In this document: in pieces, positions 25,567-33,567 of the stretch
Layout of the letters: every line of letters begins with the position of its first letter
How positions within the stretch are numbered: position 1 is the stretch's first letter
NCBI RefSeq assembly: GCF_020639365.1
Contig: NZ_JAINUL010000001.1
Location: 4,613,454-4,677,453 of the forward strand
DNA length: 64,000 nt
Origin: Streptomyces flavotricini
GTDB lineage: Bacteria; Actinomycetota; Actinomycetes; Streptomycetales; Streptomycetaceae
Reading direction: 5' to 3'
Translations under genes and position numbers: made by a program
The notes under the pieces: generated by a model
Seen by the model: only the letters and a program-made list of their open reading frames with translations
Told to the model about the DNA's origin: nothing
Databases searched by the model: none

Positions 25567-26550
25567 GTGACTGTCATCGCGACCGAAAGCCTGAGCAAGC
25601 GGTACCCCCGAGTGACCGCAATCGACCGGCTCTCCCTGGACATCGGGCCCGGAGTGACCGGCCTCGTGGGTGCCAACGGAGCCGGCAAGTCCACGCTGAT
25701 CAAGATCCTGCTTGGACTGTCCCCCGCCACCGAGGGCCGCGCCGCCGTGCTCGGACTCGATGTCGCCACCCATGGCAGCGCCATCCGCGAACGCGTCGGC
25801 TACATGCCCGAGCACGACTGCCTGCCGCCCGACGTCTCGGCCACCGAGTTCGTCGTGCACATGGCGCGCATGTCCGGACTCCCGCCGACCGCCGCCCGCG
25901 AGCGGACCGCCGACACCCTGCGCCACGTGGGCCTGTACGAGGAGCGGTACCGCCCCATCGGCGGCTACTCCACGGGCATGAAGCAGCGCGTCAAGCTGGC
26001 CCAGGCGCTCGTCCACGACCCCCAGCTGGTCCTGCTCGACGAGCCCACCAACGGCCTCGACCCCGTGGGCCGGGACGAGATGCTCGGCCTGATCCGCCGC
26101 GTCTACACCGACTTCGGCATCTCCGTCCTCGTCACCTCCCACCTGCTCGGCGAGCTGGAGCGGACCTGCGACCACGTCGTGGTCGTCGACGGCGGCAAGC
26201 TGCTGCGCTCCAGCTCCACGAGCGACTTCACCCAGATCACCACGACCCTCGCGGTCGAGGTCACCGACACCGACGCCCATCCGGACGGCACCGCCGCCCT
26301 GCGCAAGGCGCTCGCCGACCTGGGCCTGACCCTGCACGCGGGCGAGGAGCAGGGGCTGCCCGGAGCCGGCCACATCCTGCTGCTGGAAGCCACCGGCGAG
26401 GAGACCTACGACATCGTGCGCGACACCGTCGCCGACCTCGGCCTCGGCCTGGTCCGCATGGAACAGCGCCGCCACCACATCGCGGAGGTCTTCCGCGACA
26501 ACGACCAGCAGCAGCTCGTCCGGAAGGGAGCCGGTTCCGATGGCGCCTGA
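25567..26550 (+). CDS. ABC transporter ATP-binding protein
   Basis: 327 residues. The ATPase core shows Walker A VGANGAGKSTLIK, signature YSTGMKQRV and Walker B LVLLDEPTNGLDP, followed by an extra C-terminal domain typical of ABC-2-type exporters (about residues 220-327). The GTG at 25567 lacks a ribosome site; TAACGT at 25554-25559 could be the -10 of a leaderless transcript. It begins a four-gene unit with two permeases and a second ATPase. Function is export of an unknown substrate; DNA-level clues to the cargo are absent. Confidence 0.92.
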   Translation: MTVIATESLSKRYPRVTAIDRLSLDIGPGVTGLVGANGAGKSTLIKILLGLSPATEGRAAVLGLDVATHGSAIRERVGYMPEHDCLPPDVSATEFVVHMARMSGLPPTAARERTADTLRHVGLYEERYRPIGGYSTGMKQRVKLAQALVHDPQLVLLDEPTNGLDPVGRDEMLGLIRRVYTDFGISVLVTSHLLGELERTCDHVVVVDGGKLLRSSSTSDFTQITTTLAVEVTDTDAHPDGTAALRKALADLGLTLHAGEEQGLPGAGHILLLEATGEETYDIVRDTVADLGLGLVRMEQRRHHIAEVFRDNDQQQLVRKGAGSDGA

Positions 26551-27427
26551 CACCTCGACCCAGATCCACAACATCGGCTACCGGTCCTACGACGGAGCCC
26601 GGCTCGGCCGCGCCTACGCCCGCAAGTCGCTGTTCTCGCAGTCCCTGCGCGGGGCGTACGGACTCGGCCGGTCCGCCAAGTCCAAGGTCCTCCCGATGCT
26701 CCTCTTCGCGGTGATGTGCGTCCCGGCGCTGATCATCGTCGCGGTCGCCATCGCGGTGCCCGGCTCCACCAGCCTGCCGATCAAGTACACGACGTACGCG
26801 CTGACCACCCAGGTGATCATCGGCCTGTACCTCGCCTCGCAGGCACCGCAGTCGGTCTCACGGGACCTGCGCTTCAAGACCGTGCCGCTCTACTTCTCGC
26901 GGCCGATCGAGCGCGTCGACTACGTCCTCGCCAAGTTCGCGGCGATGGCCTCGGCGCTCTTCATCCTCACCGCCACCCCGCTGCTGATCATGTGGATCGG
27001 CGCGCTGCTGGCCAAATTCGACTTCGCGGACCAGACCAAGGGGTTCGCCCAGGGACTGGTCTCCGTGCTGCTGCTCTCGGTGCTGTTCGCCGGCCTCGGC
27101 CTGATCATGGCCGCGCTCACCCCGCGCCGGGGCTTCGGCGTCGCCGCCATCATCGCCCTGCTGCTGATCCCCTACGGCGCCGTGACCGCCGTCCAGGGCA
27201 TCGCGTACAACACCGGCTCGACCGGTCCCATCGAGTGGATGGGCCTGTTCTCCCCGATCACCCTGATCGACGGCGTGCAGACGGCCTTCCTCGGCGCCAC
27301 CTCCGCCTTCCCCGGCGGAGACGGCCCCTCGGCCGGCGTCGGATTCGTCTACCTGCTCGTCGTCCTCGGCCTCATCGCCGGCTCCTACGCCGCTCTGATG
27401 GCCCGCTACCGGAAGGCCGGGCTGTGA
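26540..27427 (+). CDS. ABC-2-type permease
   Basis: 295 residues with about six membrane helices (for example VLPMLLFAVMCVPALIIVAV and ALFILTATPLLIMWIGALL). The soluble N-terminus and the SRDLRFKTVPLYFSRPI loop are characteristic of ABC-2 permeases that pair with a separate ATPase. It overlaps the preceding ATPase gene by 11 bp and the following ATPase gene by 4 bp, so it is tightly coupled to both. It probably pairs with the ATPase at 25567-26550. Confidence 0.9.
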   Translation: MAPDTSTQIHNIGYRSYDGARLGRAYARKSLFSQSLRGAYGLGRSAKSKVLPMLLFAVMCVPALIIVAVAIAVPGSTSLPIKYTTYALTTQVIIGLYLASQAPQSVSRDLRFKTVPLYFSRPIERVDYVLAKFAAMASALFILTATPLLIMWIGALLAKFDFADQTKGFAQGLVSVLLLSVLFAGLGLIMAALTPRRGFGVAAIIALLLIPYGAVTAVQGIAYNTGSTGPIEWMGLFSPITLIDGVQTAFLGATSAFPGGDGPSAGVGFVYLLVVLGLIAGSYAALMARYRKAGL

Positions 27428-28335
27428 CCACCATCGACATCGACCACACCTCCCGCTGGTTCGGGAACGTCGTCGCCGTCAACGACGTGACCATGCACAT
27501 CGGCCCCGGCGTCACCGGGCTGCTGGGCCCCAACGGCGCCGGGAAGTCCACTCTCATCAACATGATGGGCGGCTTCCTCGCCCCCTCCACGGGCACCGTC
27601 ACCCTCGACGGCGCGCCGATCTGGCAGAACGAGCAGGTCTACAAGCAGATCGGCGTCGTCCCCGAGCGCGAGGCGATGTACGACTTCCTCACCGGCCGGG
27701 AGTTCGTCGTCGCCAACGCCGAGCTCCACGGCCTCGACGACGCGGCCGCCCAGAGGGCGCTGGCCACCGTCGAGATGGAGTACGCCCAGGACCGCAAGAT
27801 CTCCACGTACTCCAAGGGCATGCGCCAGCGCGTGAAGATGGCCTCGGCCCTCGTCCACGACCCGTCCGTGCTGCTCCTCGACGAGCCGTTCAACGGCATG
27901 GACCCGCGCCAGCGCATGCAGCTCATGGACCTGCTGCGGCGCATGGGCGACGACGGCCGCACCGTGCTCTTCTCCTCGCACATCCTGGAGGAGGTCGAAC
28001 AGCTCGCCTCCCACATCGAGGTGGTCGTCGCCGGCCGGCACGCCGCATCCGGCGACTTCCGCAAGATCCGCCGCCTGATGACGGACCGCCCGCACCGCTA
28101 CGTGGTCCGCTCCTCCGACGACCGGGCCCTCGCGGCGGCCCTGATCGCCGACCCCTCCACCGCGGGCATCGAGGTCGACCTCAAGGAAGGCGCGCTGCGC
28201 ATCCAGGCCGTCGACTTCGGCCGCTTCACCGAGCTGCTGCCGCGGGTCGCCCGTGCGCACGGCATCCGGCTGCTGACGGTCTCGCCCTCCGACGAGTCCC
28301 TCGAGTCGGTCTTCTCCTACCTCGTCGCGGCCTGA
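27424..28335 (+). CDS. ABC transporter ATP-binding protein (second)
   Basis: 303 residues. Walker A LGPNGAGKSTLIN, signature YSKGMRQRV, Walker B VLLLDEPFNGMDP, then a C-terminal accessory domain. The GTG start overlaps the permease stop (GTGA) with GGAAGG upstream. It is related to the ATPase at 25567 but not a recent duplicate. It most likely energises the permease that follows at 28350. The two ATPase/permease pairs may form one heteromeric exporter or two related ones. Confidence 0.92.
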   Translation: MTTIDIDHTSRWFGNVVAVNDVTMHIGPGVTGLLGPNGAGKSTLINMMGGFLAPSTGTVTLDGAPIWQNEQVYKQIGVVPEREAMYDFLTGREFVVANAELHGLDDAAAQRALATVEMEYAQDRKISTYSKGMRQRVKMASALVHDPSVLLLDEPFNGMDPRQRMQLMDLLRRMGDDGRTVLFSSHILEEVEQLASHIEVVVAGRHAASGDFRKIRRLMTDRPHRYVVRSSDDRALAAALIADPSTAGIEVDLKEGALRIQAVDFGRFTELLPRVARAHGIRLLTVSPSDESLESVFSYLVAA

Positions 28336-28349
28336 AGGAGCTGGCACCC

Positions 28350-29069
28350 ATGTACAACCCCACCGTCGCCCGGCTCACCTACCGCGCGCTGCTCGGCCGC
28401 CGCCGTGCGCTGATCCTCTGCGGACTGCCCGTCCTGCTGATCGTCATCTCCATCGCCGTCCGCGCCTTCACCGGGCTGGACGACAAGGTCGCCGCCGACC
28501 TGCTGGGCGGCTTCGCCCTCGCCACGATGGTCCCGCTGATCGGCGTCATCGCCGGCACCGGCGCCATCGGCCCGGAGATCGACGACGGCTCCATCGTCTA
28601 CCTGCTCTCCAAGCCGGTGAAGCGCCCGACGATCATCATGACGAAGCTGATCGTCGCGATCGGCGTCACGATGGCCTTCTCCGCGATCCCGACCCTGATC
28701 GCCGGGTTCATCTTGAACGGCAACGGCCAGCAGATCGCCGTCGCCTACACCGTCGCGGCGCTCGTCGCCTCGATCGCCTACAGCGCGCTGTTCCTCCTGC
28801 TGGGCACCGTCAGCCGGCACGCGGTCGTCTTCGGCCTGGTCTACGCCCTGATCTGGGAGTCGCTCTTCGGCAGCCTGGTCTCCGGTGCGAAGACCCTCAG
28901 CGTCCAGCAGTGGGCCCTGGCCCTCGCCGAGAAGGTCGCCGGCGAAGGCTACGTCGACGCCACCGTCGGCCTGCCCACCGCGGTGACCCTGCTCTGCGTG
29001 GTCACCGTGGGCGCCACCGTGTACGCCGGCCAGAAGCTGCGCCGCCTCACCCTGGCGGGCGAGGAGTAG
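28350..29069 (+). CDS. ABC-2-type permease (second)
   Basis: 239 residues, about six membrane helices (LILCGLPVLLIVISIAV, FALATMVPLIGVIAGTGAIG, AVTLLCVVTVGATVYAG region). Contains the GSIVYLLSKPVKRPTIIMTK segment found in ABC-2 permeases. GAAGGAG precedes the ATG at 28350, 14 bp after the upstream ATPase. It is the last gene of the unit and is followed 26 bp later by a strong hairpin. Confidence 0.9.
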   Translation: MYNPTVARLTYRALLGRRRALILCGLPVLLIVISIAVRAFTGLDDKVAADLLGGFALATMVPLIGVIAGTGAIGPEIDDGSIVYLLSKPVKRPTIIMTKLIVAIGVTMAFSAIPTLIAGFILNGNGQQIAVAYTVAALVASIAYSALFLLLGTVSRHAVVFGLVYALIWESLFGSLVSGAKTLSVQQWALALAEKVAGEGYVDATVGLPTAVTLLCVVTVGATVYAGQKLRRLTLAGEE

Positions 29070-29094
29070 GCACCCGCCGTACCGGCTCCACGCC

Positions 29095-29132
29095 CGGTGC
29101 CCCGCACGGCCCACAGGCCGGGCGGGGCACCG
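29095..29132 (+). terminator. Hairpin terminator of the ABC operon
   Basis: Perfect 11-bp outer stem (CGGTGCCCCGC with GCGGGGCACCG) enclosing a second CGGCC/GGCCG stem, 26 bp after the last permease stop. Confidence 0.75.
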
Positions 29133-29154
29133 CCGTACGGGGCAAAATCAGGGC

Positions 29155-29823
29155 ATGGTCGAGCACCCCGAGCCCGAGCCGTCCAGGCCCGTACGGTCCT
29201 GGATACGCTCCTCGCCGGGTACGCACATATGGCTGCTGCTCCTCGCCGTCACGAGTGTCATCGTCGTGATCGCCCCCGACCACCTCGAGCACGTCCTGCT
29301 CCACCGCCACAGCAGCAACATCCACGAACTCACCCGGCACCCCGTGCGGGCCCTGCTCTCCAGCGCCTTCTGGATCGAGAACCCGGCCTCGCTCGCCCTG
29401 TACGCCGTCCTCTTCGAGCTCTTCCACGCGCCCGTGGAACGCTGGCTCGGCACGCTGCGCTGGCTGGCCGTCGTCGCGACCGCCCACATCACGGCCACCC
29501 TGGTCAGCCAGAAGGTGGTCCTGATGGCCATTCAGGACCACCGGGCCCCGCACAGCATGGTCCACGTCGTCGACGTCGGCGTCAGCTACGGCCTCGCGGC
29601 CTCGGCCGGGGTCCTCACCTACCGGCTCCCGAACCCGGTGCGCTGGCTCTACCTCGTCGGTGTCGTCGCCTTCTTCGGGCTGCCGCTCCTCACCGGGGGG
29701 ACCTTCACCGACCTCGGGCACGCCATCTCGCTCTCCGTCGGCCTGCTCGCCTGGCCGCTCACCCGCCACCCGCACCCCAGACATGTTTCACGTGAAACAG
29801 AGCACCACGCCGGCGACGGCTGA
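29155..29823 (+). CDS. Rhomboid-like integral membrane protein
   Basis: 222 residues with about six membrane helices. It resembles actinobacterial rhomboid-like proteins: VGVSYGLAASAGVLTY occupies the place of the catalytic serine helix and GHAISLSVGLLAW could supply the histidine. The canonical GxSG is not intact (GVSYG), so protease activity is uncertain and it may be a pseudoprotease. The last residues before the stop (HVSRET) are encoded by a parS site at 29785-29798, so the C-terminal tail is shaped by a centromere element. The ATG at 29155 is 86 bp after the ABC operon and behind its terminator, hence a separate transcript. Confidence 0.75.
   Translation: MVEHPEPEPSRPVRSWIRSSPGTHIWLLLLAVTSVIVVIAPDHLEHVLLHRHSSNIHELTRHPVRALLSSAFWIENPASLALYAVLFELFHAPVERWLGTLRWLAVVATAHITATLVSQKVVLMAIQDHRAPHSMVHVVDVGVSYGLAASAGVLTYRLPNPVRWLYLVGVVAFFGLPLLTGGTFTDLGHAISLSVGLLAWPLTRHPHPRHVSRETEHHAGDG
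29785..29798. other. parS site within the 3' end of the rhomboid-like gene
   Basis: Exact GTTTCACGTGAAAC with preferred T and A flanks. It is in frame inside the coding sequence and contributes the residues HVSRET of the cytoplasmic tail. Confidence 0.93.
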
Positions 29824-29885
29824 CCGCGGAAATTGACTGGTACGTGACCTGCGCCCCGGGCAGAGTGAGCCGTGCGGGGAGCAAC

Positions 29886-29942
29886 AAAAAGGTCCGGAGC
29901 AGCCACTTCGAGCGCGCCTCGCGGCGCGGGCTGTTCCGGACC
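29886..29942 (-). terminator. Rho-independent terminator of the serS-HAD operon
   Basis: On the minus strand a 14-bp stem with one mismatch (29942-29929 with 29904-29891), with a GC-rich inner stem, is followed directly by TTTTT (29890-29886). It lies 34 bp after the HAD stop codon. It is one of the few classical U-tract terminators in the window. Confidence 0.85.
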
Positions 29943-29975
29943 TTCCCCGTCTCGCTCCCGGTTCCGGGCTGACCG

Positions 29976-30788
29976 TCAGGCGGCGCCCAGCAGTCGCTCC
30001 AGCACCACCGCGATGCCGTCCTCCTCGTTGGAGGTCGTCACCTCGTCGGCCACCGCCTTGAGCTCCGCGTGGGCATTGGCCATGGCCACTCCGTGCGCCG
30101 CCCAGCCGAACATCGGGATGTCGTTGGGCATGTCGCCGAAGGCGATCGTCTCGGCCGCCTTCACGCCCAGCCGGCGCGCGGCCAGCGAGAGGCCGGTGGC
30201 CTTCGTCAGCCCCAGCGGCAGGATCTCCACTATCCCCGGACCGGCCATGACGATGTCGACCAGCGAGCCCACGGTCTCCCGGGCCACCTTCACCAGCGCG
30301 TCGTCGCCGAGCTCCGGGTGCTGGATGTAGAGCTTGTTCAGCGGAGCCCTCCACACTTCCGCGGTGTCCGCCAGGTAGAGGGCCGGCAGACCCCCCTGCA
30401 CCTGGTAGCCGGGGCCGAAGAGCACGTCGCCGTCCACCCCGTCCCGGCTTGCCGCGAGCGCCAGCGGACCCACTTCGGCCTCGAGCTTCGACAGCGCCAG
30501 ACCGGCCAGTTGCCGGTCCAGCGTCACCGAGGTCAGCAGCCGGTGCGCCCCTGCGTCGTAGACCTGTGCGCCCTGCCCGCACACGGCGATCCCCTTGTAA
30601 CCGAGATCGTCCAGCACGCCCCGGGTCCAGGGCACGGCCCGGCCGGTGACGATGATGTGCGCCGCGCCCGCCGCGGTGGCCGCGGCGAGCGCTTCACGGG
30701 TGCGTTCTGAGACGGTGTCGTCGCCACGCAGCAGCGTGCCGTCGAGATCGGTCGCGACGAGCTTGTACGGGAACGGGACCGGGCTCAC
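29976..30788 (-). CDS. Cof-type HAD-superfamily phosphatase (serS-linked)
   Basis: 270 residues. Motif I is ATDLDGTLL (Asp14 nucleophile, Asp16), motif II IIVTGRAV, and motif IV AFGDMPNDIPMF. It is a paralogue of the protein at 12979-13863. The GTG start overlaps the serS stop as GTGA, so it is translated with seryl-tRNA synthetase. Substrate is unknown; the linkage to serS is conserved in my memory of Streptomyces genomes, but a functional link is not established. Confidence 0.9.
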   Translation of the reverse strand: MSPVPFPYKLVATDLDGTLLRGDDTVSERTREALAAATAAGAAHIIVTGRAVPWTRGVLDDLGYKGIAVCGQGAQVYDAGAHRLLTSVTLDRQLAGLALSKLEAEVGPLALAASRDGVDGDVLFGPGYQVQGGLPALYLADTAEVWRAPLNKLYIQHPELGDDALVKVARETVGSLVDIVMAGPGIVEILPLGLTKATGLSLAARRLGVKAAETIAFGDMPNDIPMFGWAAHGVAMANAHAELKAVADEVTTSNEEDGIAVVLERLLGAA

Positions 30789-32062
30789 TTGGCGATCGGC
30801 TCCAGGAGCTCACGGCCGCCCAGGTACGGGCGGAGCGCCACCGGCACGTGCACGGAACCGTCGGCCTGCTGGTGGTTCTCCAGGATCGCGACGATCGTGC
30901 GCGGTACGGCGCACAGCGTGCCGTTCAGCGTGGAGAGCGGCGCGGTCTTCTTGCCGTCGCGGTAGCGGATCGACAGGCGGCGGGCCTGGAAGCCGTTGCA
31001 GTTCGAGGCCGAGGTCAGCTCGCGGTACTTGCCCTGCGTCGGGATCCACGCCTCGCAGTCGAACTTGCGCGAGGCGGAGGCCCCCAGGTCACCGGTGGCG
31101 ACGTCGATCACCTGGAAGGGCAGCTCCAGGCTGGTCAGCCACTGCTTCTCCCACTCCAGGAGGCGCTGGTGCTCGGCCTCGGCGTCCTCCGGCGCGACGT
31201 ACGAGAACATCTCGACCTTGTCGAACTGGTGGACGCGGAAGATGCCGCGGGTGTCCTTGCCGTACGTACCGGCCTCGCGGCGGAAGCACGGCGAGAAGCC
31301 GGCGTAGCGCAGCGGCAGCTTCTCGACGTCGATGATCTCGTCCATGTGGTACGCGGCGAGCGGGACCTCGGAGGTGCCGACCAGGTAGTAGTCGTCCTTC
31401 TCCAGGTGGTACACGTTCTCCGCGGCCTGGCCGAGGAATCCGGTGCCCTCCATGGCGCGCGGGCGGACCAGCGCCGGGGTCAGCATGGGGATGAAGCCGG
31501 CCTCGGTGGCCTGCGCGATCGCCGCGTTGACCAGGGCGAGCTCCAGCAGCGCGCCGACACCGGTCAGGTAGTAGAAGCGCGAGCCCGACACCTTGGCGCC
31601 GCGCTCGACGTCGATGGCGCCCAGCGACTCGCCGAGCTCCAGGTGGTCCTTGGGCTCGAAGCCCTCGGCGCCGAAGTCGCGGATCGTGCCGTGCGTCTCG
31701 AGGACGGTGAAGTCCTCCTCGCCGCCGACCGGGACGTCCTCGTGGACGATGTTTCCGAGCTGGAGCAGCAGCCGCTTGGCGGCCTCGTCGGCCTCGTTCT
31801 GCTCGGCCTCGGCGGCCTTGACGTCCGTCTTGAGCTGCTCGGCCTTCTTCAGCAGCTCTGCCCGCTCCTCCGCGGAGGCCTTGGGGATGAGCTTGCCGAG
31901 TGACTTCTGCTCATTGCGCAGTTCGTCGAAGCGCATGCCGGAGGACCTGCGGCGCTCATCGGCGGAGAGCAGTGCGTCGACGAGGTCGACGTCCTCTCCA
32001 CGGGCGCGCTGCGAGGCGCGGACACGGTCAGGGTCTTCACGGAGCAGCCGGAGGTCAATCAC
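30785..32062 (-). CDS. serS: Seryl-tRNA synthetase
   Basis: 425-residue class II aminoacyl-tRNA synthetase that charges tRNA-Ser and tRNA-Sec species with serine. The N-terminal MIDLRLLREDPDRVRASQ leads into the long antiparallel coiled coil (about residues 30-105) that grips the long variable arm of tRNA-Ser. Class II motifs follow: motif 2 FSPCFRREAGTYGKDTRG and motif 3 near the C-terminus (CAVPRTIVAILENHQ). The GTG start at 32062 is set by alignment with the universal SerS N-terminus; its GGAGG is unusually close (1 nt). It leads a two-gene unit with a HAD phosphatase. The 5' region is rich in DnaA boxes rather than showing any tRNA-sensing leader. Confidence 0.97.
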   Translation of the reverse strand: MIDLRLLREDPDRVRASQRARGEDVDLVDALLSADERRRSSGMRFDELRNEQKSLGKLIPKASAEERAELLKKAEQLKTDVKAAEAEQNEADEAAKRLLLQLGNIVHEDVPVGGEEDFTVLETHGTIRDFGAEGFEPKDHLELGESLGAIDVERGAKVSGSRFYYLTGVGALLELALVNAAIAQATEAGFIPMLTPALVRPRAMEGTGFLGQAAENVYHLEKDDYYLVGTSEVPLAAYHMDEIIDVEKLPLRYAGFSPCFRREAGTYGKDTRGIFRVHQFDKVEMFSYVAPEDAEAEHQRLLEWEKQWLTSLELPFQVIDVATGDLGASASRKFDCEAWIPTQGKYRELTSASNCNGFQARRLSIRYRDGKKTAPLSTLNGTLCAVPRTIVAILENHQQADGSVHVPVALRPYLGGRELLEPIAK

Positions 32063-32132
32063 CCCTCCAGGCTACCGGGCTGGGCTTCCTGGGCTCACAC
32101 CGATATCACGCTGCGTGTCGCTATGTCCCAAT

Positions 32133-32578
32133 TGTGGAGAATGGAAAACGCGGAACCCGCTGGCCGGAAGTGACCCTTCCCGTGTGGTCAATAAAAGCGG
32201 CCCATTCCCTGAAAAGGGGCACAAGCGCGGTATCCGGGCACCCCCTGAGCAGGGCGGGAAGGTCTTCCTTGTCCACAGGAATTGCCCGCCACGGAGACTT
32301 GTCCACAGGCTGTGCGCCGGATCTGTGGACACGGAAATAGATCAATCCCCACCCGTGACCCGTCAGGACGATTCAGGGTTCAAACCGCCCTCACACACTC
32401 ATTCGGGTGGGAATGGCTCGCTCCAAAGAGTTGATCGGCGATGCAGGGGTGACGCCGTTCACCTTCCGCTCCCCAGCGCGAAACCCGGGGCCCCCGACCG
32501 ATTTGTCGACCTTGTCGCGCCGTGATGTCGACTAGTCCACAGGTCCCCATCTCTGCCTGTGGATAACTCTGTGGACAG
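32133..32578. other. DnaA-box cluster in the serS-pheA intergenic region
   Basis: The 527-bp gap between serS and pheA contains no gene but at least eight DnaA-box-like 9-mers. Two are perfect Streptomyces boxes (TTGTCCACA at 32269 and 32299) and one is a perfect E. coli type box in reverse (TGTGGATAA at 32558). One-mismatch copies lie at 32133, 32183, 32324, 32533 and 32570. Flanks are not dnaA/dnaN, so this is not oriC itself. S. coelicolor is reported to have DnaA-box clusters outside oriC that limit initiation; this could be one of that kind. Confidence 0.8.
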
Positions 32579-32589
32579 TGGAGGAAGAG

Positions 32590-33525
32590 CTACGCCCGGC
32601 CGTCGAGGCAGCGCGTCAGCCAGTCGGAAGCGGCCATGAAGTCTCCGTCGGAGGTTCCGGGCCGCGGAGCGCGCACGTCACCCTGAGCGACGCCGGCGCG
32701 CGGATAGGAGCCGAGGAAACGGACCTGGGGGCAGGTGCGCTTGAGACCCATGAGTGCCTCGCTGACCCGGCGGTCGGAGATGTGGCCCTCGGCGTCGACC
32801 GCGAAGCAGTAGTTTCCGATGCCCTCGCCCGTCGGCCGGGACTGGATCAGCATCAGGTTGACCCCGCGGACGGCGAATTCCTGGAGGAGCTCCAGCAGCG
32901 CACCGGGGTGGTCGTCGCCGAGCCACAGCACGACGGAGGTCTTGTCGGCGCCCGTCGGCGCGGCCGGCCGGGCGGGCCGCCCGACGAGCACGAACCGGGT
33001 CTCTGCGTTCTCCGCGTCGTGGATCTCGGTGACCAGCGGGACGAGCCCGTACGTGGCCGCCGCGAACTCGCCCGCGAAGGCGGCGTCGAAGCGGCCCTCC
33101 TGGACCAGCCGGGCCCCGTCGGCGTTGGAGGCGGCAGACTCCCACGTCGCGTCGGGCAGGTTCGCCCGCAGCCAGTTGCGCACCTGGGGCTGGGCGACCG
33201 GGTGCCCGGTGACGGTCTTGACGTCCGACAGCTTGGTACCGGGCCGCACGAGGAGCGCGAAGGCGATGGGCAGCAGCACCTCGCGGTAGATCATCAGCGG
33301 TTCGCCGGAGGCCAGCTCGTCCAGGGTGGAGGTGACCCCGCCCTCCACCGAGTTCTCGATCGGCACCAGGGCGGCGGCTGCCTCCCCGTTGCGTACGGCG
33401 TCCAGGGCGGCCGGGACCGACACCATCGGGACGAGCTCCCGGGTCGCGGCTTCCGGCAGTGTGCGGAGGGCGGCTTCGGTGAAGGTGCCCTCGGGACCGA
33501 GATAGGTGAAGCGGGTGGCCGACAT
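32590..33525 (-). CDS. pheA: Prephenate dehydratase
   Basis: 311 residues. Converts prephenate to phenylpyruvate in phenylalanine synthesis. Begins YLGPEGTFTEAAL, with PIENSVEGGV and the catalytic-site segment NAETRFVLVG at about residue 175, followed by a C-terminal ACT domain (GALLELLQEFAVRGVNLM, QSRP) for allosteric feedback by phenylalanine. There is no fused chorismate mutase. The ATG at 33525 has no ribosome site, but minus-strand TAGGCT at 33532-33537 stands six bases before it, which fits a leaderless transcript. Transcription runs into the DnaA-box cluster downstream. Phenylpyruvate would be transaminated by an aromatic aminotransferase such as the HisC paralogue at 3367. Confidence 0.96.
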   Translation of the reverse strand: MSATRFTYLGPEGTFTEAALRTLPEAATRELVPMVSVPAALDAVRNGEAAAALVPIENSVEGGVTSTLDELASGEPLMIYREVLLPIAFALLVRPGTKLSDVKTVTGHPVAQPQVRNWLRANLPDATWESAASNADGARLVQEGRFDAAFAGEFAAATYGLVPLVTEIHDAENAETRFVLVGRPARPAAPTGADKTSVVLWLGDDHPGALLELLQEFAVRGVNLMLIQSRPTGEGIGNYCFAVDAEGHISDRRVSEALMGLKRTCPQVRFLGSYPRAGVAQGDVRAPRPGTSDGDFMAASDWLTRCLDGRA

Positions 33526-33567
33526 GTGATCAGCCTAATGCCGGGTCCCCGACCGCCGGGTTGCTGT

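Noticed and set aside
25567..29069. ABC operon as a named antibiotic exporter
   Set aside because: Only generic ABC-2 ATPases and permeases are visible; no biosynthetic genes or specificity marks support a named substrate.
32133..32578. The DnaA-box cluster as the chromosomal origin itself
   Set aside because: Streptomyces oriC lies between dnaA and dnaN with about twenty boxes. Here the flanks are serS and pheA and the box number is lower, so it is better read as an accessory cluster near oriC.
32063..32589. A T-box or other tRNA-sensing leader for serS
   Set aside because: No T-box motif, specifier loop or antiterminator pairing is visible; the only repeated signal is DnaA boxes.
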